From contig MU008169.1 of the NCBI GenBank assembly GCA_010909165.1, positions 1,798,001 to 1,862,000 on the forward strand: a DNA stretch of 64,000 nt, written 5' to 3'. The notes beneath the pieces were generated by a model. It was not told where the DNA came from. It was given only the letters and a program-made list of their open reading frames with translations, and did not search any database. Shown one piece after another: positions 10,220 through 20,688 of this stretch (its first letter is position 1; each line of letters opens with the position of its first letter). Source of the DNA: Anthoceros angustus (Eukaryota > Streptophyta > Anthocerotopsida > Anthocerotales > Anthocerotaceae). The position numbers and the translations under genes were made by a program.

Positions 10220-13200
10220 CTAGTAAATATGGAGAAGCTTGAGGGCGGAATTACGCGCGAAGTGTTCTTCATCAGCCTGAACATTTTGACACCGCAATTA
10301 GGTGCTCAGCATGAATCGAACAGTCCGCGCTAGCTCACAGGTGAGGAAGAGAGGCTTTACCAGACGACTGGCACACGCAGCAGTAACCAACGGGATGCCA
10401 AGCAGCTCCTTCAAGATGTCATCCTCCTGCAAGCATTGGACGGATTCTGATACCTTGGTTGGCAACCTCGGCACCGTGCCCTTTTCCAGCTCCGCAGGAT
10501 TTACCTCTGGCACAGGGCATAGCAGAGTTAAGCACAAAAAATCCATTCCTTCACAGTGCAGCTGGACTGCAGGGAATGCAGAGGCTAAGCACTAACCAGT
10601 CGGAGGTGGTAACTGCAGCTCCTTCCTCAGCCCGTCAATCCCCGCTGCCAGGACCGCTGCGAGGCCCAGATGAGGATTAGCACAACCATCGAAGGCCTTA
10701 AGCTCGAAGTTGCTCACAACTTTGTTTGGGACACCAGGAGGGCTGGCTGTCCGTAAAGGTGATTCTCGGTTCTCGTATCCCCAGACTTGGAATGCTCCAC
10801 TCCAACAATTAGGTTGAATGCGCTTATAACTGATACGATCATGACGCAGGTTAGGGCTCCTATCGGGACAGGCGTCAGGACAGAGATGTGCACTCACTGT
10901 AATGCCTTACCTTAAGGGATGAGGAGCAGTGAAGGCTAAGATGGCAGGCAGATGGTGATAAACTCCTGCTAAAAAGTGCTCGCCAGTCTTTGACATTCCA
11001 TGGGTTGATTCTGAATCTCCTGAAAAAACGTTTTTGCCCTCTTTCCAAACGCTTAAGTGGACATGACCACCACTTCCAGCACTCGATAAGTCGAAAGGCA
11101 GCCTGGATCACTAGATGTTAGAACGCCAGATGAAGCAGCTAGTAAGCCTGAACTTTACAAATCAGAGATGCCACACTCACTTGGGCAGAAAGGTTGCGAG
11201 ATAGTCGTTTCGGTGGCTAATCGCAACTATGGCCTCCCGAGCAAGCAGCAAGTTGTCAGCTGCCAATAGTGCAGGTGCATGGGGGAAGGCGATTTCAAAC
11301 TGCCCACCACCTGATTCAGCGTGGTGCTACAGCACCAAGATCCGACACCATAAGTATTCTTAAGGGATGGAATGGCGGTATAGCAGAGAGAAACGTCAGC
11401 AGGGTAACAGCAGGTCTACCTGTTCAACTGGGATGCGTAGCTGACCCAATGTATCAACAATCTCCGAGAGAACATCCGCTTTTGCACTATAGCCATTACT
11501 AGAACAATACGGGGTCACGTCTACCCCCTTCCACCCTTCGGGTCTGAAATAAGTAGGAAACATACATCAGAAGAGAATATCCTCACCACATCAACTTAAG
11601 AAACCACAACAACTTTAAATGTGATAATACCTATCAGTCTTCTCCAAGAGATAGAACTCGCTCTCGAACCCGACTTCTAGGGACTGCCGATCGATATACC
11701 ACAGCAAACACGAAGAGTAGGATTATGGACCTTTAGAACAGATAGAAGATTACATCGAAGGCTCATGGCAGGAACTTTAAAAAAAGTGGAGTGGTATTAT
11801 GGATTTCTGAACATGCCGCAGGAAGGGAAACCTAATTTTCTCACTTACCAGACCAAATTCCTTGTCCAAAACATTCAGAAGGCGGCGTAGAGTGCTTCTA
11901 GGACAGTATTCCCAGGGGATCCCGGGTATCACATGCATGTCAACAAGTACAAATGCATGTGTCGCCCAAGTCCTGTAAGTCACATAAACCCTCGTAAGCT
12001 CCAAGATGACCAAGCTCGTTTGAAAACACCTCATTCGTACAAGGCTCAACTGTTTGTTCCAATCTATATGAAAAGAACAGATCTGAAAGAAACAGCACCA
12101 GGGGATCCGACGCTCAGTTGTTCTATCAGGAATCAGGCGAATCTCCCCAACTTCATTGAGTCCTGAGTTTTTTGCAGGAGAATCTGTGCCCGATGACATA
12201 GCCATGATACATTTGGCTAAACCAACACCATTCTCGAGGACTACTGATTCGTACCTTGCTGTAGGGACCACCTGCAAGTGTGAAAACACAATGAATCTTG
12301 TGCGGAAAAAGAAATCGCGCAGTGCTCCCAAAAGACAGCAACACCACAATATCTCCACCTACTCTGCATCGTCTGATCCCAGCCACATCTGCCCATAGTA
12401 ACCGGTAATGAGCAATGTCTTGCCCCTGGCTGGGACAGGGATCAACTTCGTCAGGAACTGTTTCAGCTTCAACTACAGATACTGCCTTGCTCTTGTGTGT
12501 GAAATTTGCAGTGTCTGCATCGAGCCTGTAAAAGGTCAAGGCGTTGGCCTGTAGGATACCACGAGCTGCAGCAACAGCGTCATCTTCTGATATGTCTCCA
12601 TCACTAAAAGCTTCACACAGAACTTGTGACAGGATATTTCTTGCCCACTTAGCACCTGCAACACCACACTCAATAGCCTGTAAAAATTCCTCCGCAAAAT
12701 CATTCATTGCAACTTTTCAGGCGTTTCTTTTCCAAGATCGGCCACTTCTGGAGAGACTAGGAATACCCGAGTACAAAAACGACAATCCAAATATCTCTCA
12801 CCTAAGTAGTACGTCTCCGGAAAAGCATATCCATCTGTGCTAAACATCACCTGAACAATTTGGCGACGAGATCAGATTGCACTTCCAAGAGCTACTTGTC
12901 AGTTGTCCTATGGTAGGAAAATGTATTCCGATCATTTACGGGGAGAGCACTTCACTACCTTATTCAGAGGTGCAAGCTCGAACAGCTCGACGATGGCTGA
13001 TTTCATACCCCGAACACTAAGCTTAGGAACTGCGAGCCCAAAGTCTAGATGAACCTGCGAAAGAGGAGCACAAAGCTTAGAAGGTGCAATAAAATTCTGG
13101 TTTAGGTTCACGTCAGAAAAATTCTCACCTGAGGATAAACGTTTGAAAGGTAAGCTGCTTCCCGCATGTACGGATAGGATGCATGCAATAAGACCACGCG

Positions 13201-14621
13201 ACTGGTAGCGAATCGTTTATCCTCTAGCACTGCTCGCAAGTGAAGAGGATTCGCCAATTTCAAATCCAGATCCCTGTCCCCAAAACTGATCACACCGAAC
13301 AAGGTCAGGCATGACTTGCCAAAATGGCGTCGAACTGGCAAGGAACTTCGGCTAGCCTGACAAGTCCTGGACAATCGTACCCCGTGTGTATCTGCATTGG
13401 TAGCTCCTTCAGGGTGGCAAGCTCCAAGGCTCTTGTAAAGAGAAAATTGAGAAGGCTCCTGTTCTCCAACCTGTAAGGCTTCTTCTTTTCTGCAGGCCAA
13501 TCACATGCATCAGCTTCAAACAAGTGGCTTCAATCGCTTGCAATGCATTTCAAGGTTGCTACTTACTTATCTCTTCCATCAGTCCTTCCTCGGCAGCTCG
13601 ATCAGACACCGCCGGATCAATATCAAGGCCACTTCGATAAGCTGCAATGCTTTTGAATCCAACGACACCAGAAGAGAAGGTGTGATGGGAATCAAGGAAC
13701 ACAACTAGTAAGGGCTTGTCAACCTCTATCCTGAAACCATACAGCGCCACACTGTAAAACTGCCAAGCACAACCGTAACAGTGGATATGATCTGAGCGCT
13801 TCCACGAACCGTTCCTCAAAGCTGTTTAGCGTCCAAGTTACACCGGTATGAGGCGGACCCTGTCGCAACGAGCAAGTAAGAGCCACAACGATTCAATCTC
13901 GAACCAGACCAGCTCCAATTGTTGCTCACAACGCAAGACCTGCCAAGAAAACACTACACTCCACTCTCCACCTTGTTCAGAATGTCCTCAGCCAGCGTCT
14001 CGATTCGGACCACCCTGTGAACCCCATAGATATACTTCTTATGCCAGGACAAGTCCTTCATCTTATCCAGCGGCAGACCATCATCCAGGAGGAGTGTGCA
14101 AATGTTTGCAGCATCGAAACATCGCTCACAGAGGGAATTCAGCCCCTCAGCTTTCCGGTGTCCTTCAATGCTCTCCAAATTAGCCTCGACGCCGTACAAT
14201 CCGGCAATGTCGTTCACGCTCCTCTAGAATTCAGCAAAAAACAATGCACACGCACATGCAATGAGCTTACAGGAAAAGCTCGCGAACTCCGCCTGCAGAC
14301 ATTGAGCTGAAATTACACCCGCCAGGTCTCCTCCAGAACAGAACCAAACCAAACCGTTCCTCCAACTCGTCACCGCAGCAAAGCGGTAGGCCGTCAAATT
14401 CAGCTCAAACGCAGCCAGCGAGAAGGTCATCAGCGCACCTTGAAAGGCAGCGTGTGCGGGATGGCCCGGAGGGCCGGGCCCTCGGCCTCAGCGAACGCCT
14501 GGAGGAAGGGGATGGAGGAGTCGAGATCCACCACATTGTGGCCGTGCCCGTCCACAAGCGGAGTGCTCTCCACCACGGATCGAATGTGCGCGTGCACCGC
14601 CTCCATGTCCTTTCCTGCCAT
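10220..14621 (-). CDS. NodGS/FluG-type amidohydrolase-glutamine synthetase fusion
   Basis: Minus-strand gene with many short exons. First exon 14621-14439 starts MAGKDMEAVHAHIRSVVEST and carries the metal-site motif DGHGHN. Exon 2 is 14223-13972. Further exons give SIAAYRSGLDID (~13.65 kb), LPMQIHTGYD and NPLHLRAVLEDKRF (~13.3-13.45 kb), VVLLHASYPYMREAAYL (~13.15-13.2 kb), LDFGLAVPKLSVRGM (~13.0 kb) and FSTDGYAFPETYYL (~12.83 kb), all of the amidohydrolase half. The GSI-like half follows: ENGVGLAKCIMAM (~12.2 kb), VDMHVIPGIPWEYCPR (~11.9 kb), VGFESEFYLLEK (~11.65 kb), HAESGGGQFEIA (~11.3 kb), SGGHVHLSVWKEG (~11.05 kb) and WGYENRESPLRTASPPG (~10.75 kb). The last exon is 10276-10220, ending LLHIY. 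Plants have one such two-domain gene (Arabidopsis NodGS), cytosolic and linked to root development and flagellin responses. Some central splice sites, near 13.6-13.85 kb, are approximate. Confidence 0.93.
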
Positions 14622-15220
14622 GGCTCTGGCGCTGCGATGGAGAATGGAGAAACGGAGGTCGGCAACAGTCTTCAGTCGTGAAAGATAATCGCCTCAGCGC
14701 CACTCCAACACACCACGTGGCACGACCAACTTCGAATACGTATCGCGACTGCCTCGCATCCCGGCTCACAAAGAGTATAGCCCACCTACCATCCCCGGTT
14801 TTATCGAGCCTCCAGAATATTCCTCGTACGGCACAGCTCATCGTCCTCTCATCCGATCCGTCTCGCCAGAGTTTCCCGTCCTTCACTCCGTAGACTCGAG
14901 GTCTTTGGGTAAAGACGATCCATGGCTCCATGGGATGAAGCGAAGCCAAATCCTGCCACCAATAAAATGTTCTTATTCTTGCATTGATTATGCTTTTTTA
15001 TTCCATGGAAATTTTAAAAAGTCAGTATTGTATACTTTTGGCGCCTTTCACAAGTCAAGCACCTGGTCAGGAACAAATATTATACAACGGGGAGTCGGGA
15101 GGAAGAAATTGTATAGAATTGGGCCAGTCGTGAGGAAGAAATATTATAGAATTGGGTGATGCACGGAAGCAGGTGATATGCTGCAACACTTGTATGGCAG
15201 GGAATGAAACCGATAGGAAA
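14622..15220. promoter_or_regulatory. Divergent promoter region, NodGS (-) / LRR kinase (+)
   Basis: The 600 bp between two start codons that point away from each other. It must hold both 5' UTRs and promoters. A short direct repeat is visible near 15084-15160 (GTCGGGAGGAAGAAATTGTATAG and GTCGTGAGGAAGAAATATTATAG-like units, third partial copy upstream). No core promoter element stands out clearly. Confidence 0.4.
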
Positions 15221-17800
15221 ATGGTGTTGGGCATCAGTTTCGTACAGGCTTTGCTGCTGTCGTCCCTTGTTTTGGTGCTTGGAGTGCGGCATGGAGTTTA
15301 TGGTTTGAACAGGGATGGGCAGATGCTGCTGGAATTCAAAACGTGTATGGTGGATTACAGTGATGAAGCAAACTTGGAGACTTGGAACGAGTCTCACTCT
15401 GATCCCTGCAACTGGTGGGGAGTGACTTGCGCTCCAAATTCTTCCAATGTCTCCCAGCTTAATCTCTATCTGGTGGGTGGTGTACTTGTGCCAGCTTTGG
15501 GTTCTCTTGACAGCCTCCAGATCCTCAACCTCAACAACAACCTGTTCACTGGACCAATTCCTGCAGAACTTGGGAATCTGAGCAACTTGATTGCCTTGGA
15601 CCTTGCTGACAACAGCCTCTCAGGCAGCATTCCCACCGGCATCAGCAGCATGACGAGTCTCAAGGTGCTGTGGCTGTCGTCCAACCGTCTCACAGGCCCC
15701 ATTCCTGATCTGCAGGGTCTGCAGGATCTGCGAGAGCTGGACCTATCAAATAACTTGCTGACGGGCAACATCTCCAATTTTGTGAGTCTGACCAAGCTAT
15801 ATCACCTGGGTGTGGCATTCCTCGGTGCTCTGGCGGGCAATGTTTCTGATTTTAACAGGCTAGTGAACCTCAAGCGCTTGGATGCTTCTGGCAACAATCT
15901 GGGTGGCGGAATTCCTAATCTGGAGGGCTTGAGAAATCTCACCGTGTTGCGCTTGGCTTCCAACGCATTGGTTGGACCGATTCCAGAAGCAATGTGGACA
16001 GAGGTGCAAGAGGAGCTGGACTTGTCAAATAATCAGCTAACTGGCACCATCCCACACACCTGGTTCCAGGATAGCTCGCCCATGCGGAGCGTGAATTTGA
16101 GTCGCAATTCCCTGCATGGTGAGATTCCTGCTAAGGATGTTTGGACAAGCCTGCCCAATCTTATGACTCTGGACTTGAGCAGCAACAAACTCGTCGGCAG
16201 TATGCCACGATGGATCTCAAATGAAGGGGTGCCCAGCTTGACTACCTTATGGCTGCAGAACAACCAGCTCGTGGGCAACCTATCAGACCCGCAGACACTG
16301 GATTTGAGTCTTACGGCAGCCCTAACCGAGCTTCGACTTGGGAGCAACAGCTTCACAGGAAATGTTGGCCCTCATAGCTTCAATCTCCGGATATTGGAGG
16401 TCCTGGATTTGAGCCACAACCAGTTGGTTGGACAGATATCTACAGCCTACAGCAACACATACATGCCCTCCTTGACATGGTTGGATCTCTCTGGCAACCA
16501 GCTGACAGAGGGAGTTCCCCCCGACTTGCTTGCGATGAAGAACCTGGTCTTCCTCAACCTGTCATACAATCATATGACTGGTCCTCTTCCCCCCATGCTC
16601 CACCAGTTCCTAAATGCAGCCCTGTTCGCAGGCAACCCTGGCCTCTGTGGACCTCCACTTCCACCCTGCCAGCCGCAAGGTGTGGAGGCCCACATCAACG
16701 ATCTTCCTTCAGCTCCAGCCCCCGCTCCAGGGATCAGCAGCATGACAAGGGCAAGAACCCGCCGCCCTTGGCATCTTCTGGCAACAGCAGGTGGGGTGCT
16801 AGTCCTTGGAGTTGCTTTATGTGGAGTGCTGCTTTGGGGCCCAGGCTGGCCATGGGCCAAGAAACATGTGCAGGACGCAGATTTGGTTGCAGCCATGCAA
16901 GATAAGGAAAGGACTGCTCTCATGTCGCTGAGGGACCTGCGCAAAGCCACAGCAAACTTCTCAGAAAGTTTCAGGATAGGCGAGGGAGGCTGTGGGATGG
17001 TGTACGCAGGCAGACTGAGCGATGGCACAATCGTGGCAATAAAGAAGAGCAAGCGGGAAGCAAGTGACAAGGACAAGCACCAGTTCCTGAACGAGGTGAG
17101 AATCCTGTCCAAGGTGAATCACAGAAACCTGGTGAGGCTCCTGGGCTGCTGCTTGGAGAAGAAGGTGGCTGTGCTGGTGTTCGACTACGTGTCCAACGGC
17201 ACCCTGAGAGAGCACTTGCAGGGAGCAAGAGGAGCCAGGTTGAGCTGGCAGCAACGGCTTCGAGTGGCACTGCAGACGGCAGAGGCCCTCTACTACCTGC
17301 ATTCGGCTGCAGACCCGCCTATCTTCCACCGGGATGTGAAGTCCTCGAACATTCTCCTGGACCAGGAATTGAATGCTAAAGTGGCCGATTTTGGGATCTC
17401 CAAGCTGGCCCCTCTGGAGGCTACCCACATCTCAACACAAGCTGTGCAGGGGACCATGGGGTACATCGACCCGCAGTACTACCAGAGCTTCCAGTTCACT
17501 GGCAAAAGCGACGTATATAGCTTCGGGGTGGTGCTCCTCGAGCTGCTCTCTGCACAAGCACCAGTGGATTTCAGCAGAGGAGGTGCAAATGCAAGCCTAG
17601 CTAAGCTGGCGGTCCCCTTGATCAGGGAAGGACAGGTCAACCACATCCTGGACCCAGCCATTGCAGATGTTTGTGATTCGGCAGAGGGGAAGGACTCCAT
17701 AGACAGTGTAGGAAACCTGGCAATGCAGTGCCTGTGCTTCCATTCAGGTGACAGACCTTCCATGAAAGAAGTTGTGCAAGAGCTACAGAAATTGTTATAG
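15221..17800 (+). CDS. LRR receptor-like kinase with WAKL-type kinase domain
   Basis: Intronless; the ATG at 15221 gives 859 residues with a clean signal peptide (VQALLLSSLVLVLGV), so I prefer it to the in-frame ATG at 15152. Domains: signal peptide 1-28, LRRNT_2 about 30-68 with DPCNWWGVTC, roughly 15 plant-type LRRs to ~490, a Pro/Ala linker, one membrane segment about 515-540 (HLLATAGGVLVLGVALCGVL), and a kinase from ~584. The kinase has the glycine loop GEGGCGMV, VAIKK (Lys ~608), HRDVKSSN (~706) and DFG (~723), followed by GTMGYIDPQYYQS, so all catalytic residues are present. HISTQAVQGTMGYIDPQYY and the DVYSFGVVLLELL block resemble the WAK-like (WAKL14/20) kinase group rather than the usual LRR-RLK groups. 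It is a plasma-membrane receptor; the ligand is unknown. Confidence 0.95.
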   Translation: MVLGISFVQALLLSSLVLVLGVRHGVYGLNRDGQMLLEFKTCMVDYSDEANLETWNESHSDPCNWWGVTCAPNSSNVSQLNLYLVGGVLVPALGSLDSLQILNLNNNLFTGPIPAELGNLSNLIALDLADNSLSGSIPTGISSMTSLKVLWLSSNRLTGPIPDLQGLQDLRELDLSNNLLTGNISNFVSLTKLYHLGVAFLGALAGNVSDFNRLVNLKRLDASGNNLGGGIPNLEGLRNLTVLRLASNALVGPIPEAMWTEVQEELDLSNNQLTGTIPHTWFQDSSPMRSVNLSRNSLHGEIPAKDVWTSLPNLMTLDLSSNKLVGSMPRWISNEGVPSLTTLWLQNNQLVGNLSDPQTLDLSLTAALTELRLGSNSFTGNVGPHSFNLRILEVLDLSHNQLVGQISTAYSNTYMPSLTWLDLSGNQLTEGVPPDLLAMKNLVFLNLSYNHMTGPLPPMLHQFLNAALFAGNPGLCGPPLPPCQPQGVEAHINDLPSAPAPAPGISSMTRARTRRPWHLLATAGGVLVLGVALCGVLLWGPGWPWAKKHVQDADLVAAMQDKERTALMSLRDLRKATANFSESFRIGEGGCGMVYAGRLSDGTIVAIKKSKREASDKDKHQFLNEVRILSKVNHRNLVRLLGCCLEKKVAVLVFDYVSNGTLREHLQGARGARLSWQQRLRVALQTAEALYYLHSAADPPIFHRDVKSSNILLDQELNAKVADFGISKLAPLEATHISTQAVQGTMGYIDPQYYQSFQFTGKSDVYSFGVVLLELLSAQAPVDFSRGGANASLAKLAVPLIREGQVNHILDPAIADVCDSAEGKDSIDSVGNLAMQCLCFHSGDRPSMKEVVQELQKLL

Positions 17801-18687
17801 TACACTTGTCTACATACTATAGGCAGGGTACAGAGTAGAGTCTACTAGTACGCATGCCCCTGTGGCAGCTTCAACAATAGCGGTGTTGAAGGTGCCACAA
17901 GCAGCATGCGTACAGGCCCTCCGGGAGTCCGTAGATGAGACTGGCCAGAGAGATCTACATTGAACTTCCCGGATACCAGTAGATACCAAATCTGTGCTGA
18001 ACAGAACCTGATTCACCAAATCCAGAGCAATGATGCTTGGTGTAGCCTTTGGAGAAGTAAACACTAGCTGGCAAAGTGTGTGCTCTCCATCCCTGCCCTT
18101 GACATACTTGGCAGGAAAACTTGATCCTGCTCACCACTCACTTTCGATTAGGTGAGGCAAAGACAATACAAGGGTTCTTGACACTACTGATGCTACACTG
18201 CACGTTGTTTCATGCATTTCAAACAGGTCTATGTTCCTTGCCTGCAACAGAGCAGCACACAAATGCCAAACTGCAAAAATTCATACCCCGTCCCCAAGCT
18301 ACTGTCGCGAATCTGTGCCAGCATGGGCCCGCAGGCCCACCGTGGCAGAGCCCGATTGATGGAATGGTACAGGATGAAGCAACCAATTGCTTGGCCCACA
18401 CAATCCGTCGGCGAGGCCAGGTGGAACCTGGAATCCTCATCAAGTTTCTCAAATGGGATCTGTACCAAGCTCTGGGATGGAGTCCAACCATGTACACTTG
18501 CTCAACACATCCACGAAGGCACTTACATCAGGCGAGCCCGCACACTCCTGGAGAGGAGGGTAAGACTTCTACAGTAGGCGGCCCCATAAGGCCATGAAAC
18601 TGGAGATGGAAGGCCGATCCACCCCAAAGGTGGGTCACTGGAGTTTCAAACCCCGGTGGTCCAGACATGTAGTACGCGTAGAATTTA
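17801..18687 (-). other. Possible exons of an unrecognised minus-strand gene
   Basis: Two stretches read like protein on the minus strand. About 18468-18270 contains VQIPFEKLDEDSRFHLASP followed by GQAIGCFILYHSINRALP, ending at a possible GT donor. About 18110-17990 contains FPAKYVKGRDGEHTLCQLVF then SPKATPSIIALDLVNQ. I do not recognise either and could not link them with certainty. Alternative readings in other frames also stay open, so this may be a gene remnant. The start of the inverted-repeat element lies just to the right. Confidence 0.25.
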
Positions 18688-18872
18688 CGACGGATTTCCG
18701 TCATGGGACTTGGTACTTAACAACTTGCACCATGGTACGCCTAAGCTACTTGCACCAAGGGTATCCATTTCCTTTAGGGACCCCATCTAAGTATCGATCT
18801 TAGCTTAGGATGCTTAATAAGCACGTTCTTATAAATGTGTGTCCATTTGGCCTAAGCCATATGGACAAATCC
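18688..18872 (+). repeat. Left terminal inverted repeat
   Basis: Left arm of the TIR element, pairing with 20138-20321. It includes the shared landmarks ACTTGGTACTTAACAACTTG, CTAAGCTACTTGCACC and TTCTTATAAATGTGTGTCC. Confidence 0.8.
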
Positions 18873-20137
18873 GTAGACAATTCTCAACTAGAGCATCATC
18901 TTTTAGGAAAATGAATTGAAAAACAAAAATAGATAACAATGAAAACCCTCGTACCAAGTTTTTCACTTGAGCTCGTAAAGATAGAATGAGCCCTTTTGTG
19001 GTAAACGTTGTTCACCACTTTAATGATTTTTTTAAAATATTTTATGTTAGGTGAAATGCGCCTAAGAAAAATAAGCACTTGCACACGGCCAATAGGGCAT
19101 TGAAAACCTGTACTTTTGACAATCAAATCCCTTCAAAAATCACACTACTCAATAATAACACCCATTTTTTGGAAAAAATAAAATGAAAAAACGTCCAAAA
19201 TAAAAAACAATTGTGTAGTTATTTTGCCCTTATATAAAGACAAAGCCCCTTTCTTTGCGGCCAACCTTTAACCAGAAAAGACATGACCTAAGAACGTCGA
19301 AACGCATCCAGAATGCTAGAAGGAGGGTGATGCGATGTCTAAATTCGAGGACTTGTTGTTGCGATTGCACATCGAACCGTACTAGTTCCTTTTGAGCGAG
19401 ATCTATGTGCTTGAACCCGTGATCTCTCTTGCCCAAGCTGTGACATAAAGTCTGAGGCTGCATAGGACCGTAAATATGTTTGCTCGAGGTGAGAGTATGA
19501 AACTTCAAAGCCCCATATCGAACACAAATGTGTGTGTTTGGTAACTAGGAGTATTCGAGGTTTGAAACTTTTCTAATGTCTGGTAACACCTACCTCCTGT
19601 GCCAATTGTGAATGTGAGCCTATCCAGAATCAGGCCAGGTACAGATTTAGAGGATATTAAAATATTTTATTTATATACTCCTAGTTGGAAGGATCCTTGG
19701 ATATGTCAAGTTTTAAGGGATCTTCATAGCACACCTTTATGCAGTAAGTTGTAAGAATGTCACTGAAGGCAAGAGAGCAAACTTTGGTCTAAGGTATTGC
19801 TCAAAGGGCAGGATTGTGAGTCTTAGCGCCACAAATGCAAAAGTGTGAGTCTCATACGACTAGAGGGAAACTGTGTCGCCAAGATTGCGAATCTTGGCAT
19901 GCTGGCAAGATTGCGAGTCTCGACGCTGCTACAGCGTCCGCCGGTGGCGCTGTCGCATGCTGGACGATAGCCACATGGGCTATAGTGTGCACTATAAAGA
20001 TCATACCTCCGTTCTTTGTCTCTTTCCTATGGTTTTTTTTTATCAATATTATTCGTAAGTGTAAAAATAACTTTATGCATAAAGACTACCTATCCAACCT
20101 TCAGAGTTGTTTTTGTTGTGATCGAAATCAAGTGAGG

Positions 20138-20321
20138 GCATCCATATGTGTGTCCAAATGGCTTAGGCCAAATGGACACACATTTATAAGAACTGACATC
20201 CTGAGCTTAGATCGGTACTTAGATGGGGTGCTTAAAGGGAGTGGATGCCCTAGGTGCAAGTAGCTTAGGCACACCATGGTACAAGTTGTCAAGTACCAAG
20301 TCCCATGACGGAAATCCGTCC
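20138..20321 (-). repeat. Right terminal inverted repeat
   Basis: Right arm of the TIR element, the reverse complement of 18688-18872 with scattered substitutions and short indels. Confidence 0.8.
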
Positions 20322-20688
20322 TTAGTGGACTCAAATAAAATTCTTCTTCTTCTTCATATCACAAATACGCCAAAACACGTTTGTAGACGGAGTGAAGGAA
20401 ATATTTGGGGCAGGGAATGTGGGGGTGAAGCGGATAATAGCCCCGAGCGTAGGTACGATACATGGTGAGCAAGGTTGAGAGAGCCGGGCCGGTGGCAGTT
20501 TTGAATATAGAAATCGCTGGTTAGCGGAACGGAGAGCCGTGGGCCTGAGGTGCGCTGCCCTGGCGAGGCCTGCCTTGCGCGGGCAGCAGCATGGGACTCG
20601 AGGGAGCGGCAGGCGGGCACGGGATCCATGTCCGGCGGTGGTGCAGGGCGCGGGGGACGAGCGGCATGGGCCGGCCCAGCGCCTGACC
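20322..20688. promoter_or_regulatory. 5' flank of the Q-rich/RS protein gene
   Basis: A CTT microsatellite lies at 20340-20357. The sequence becomes GC-rich towards the start codon. The TIR element ends immediately upstream, about 370 bp from the ATG, so it lies within or next to the promoter of this gene. Confidence 0.4.

Larger units (their letters stand above)
18688..20321. mobile_element. Non-autonomous TIR DNA transposon (~1.63 kb)
   Basis: The ends are long inverted repeats of about 185 bp: 18688-18872 and 20138-20321. The left end reads CGACGGATTTCCGTCATGGG and the right end, reverse-complemented, reads GGACGGATTTCCGTCATGGG; the match continues through the whole arm with scattered differences. 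TTA lies directly outside both ends (18685-18687 and 20322-20324), consistent with a 3-bp target duplication. The inner edge of the right arm is itself palindromic (GTGTCCAAATGGCTTAGGCC / AAATGGACACAC). The AT-rich interior has no transposase frame. A TTA duplication suggests PIF/Harbinger, but the family is inferred from that alone. Confidence 0.8.
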
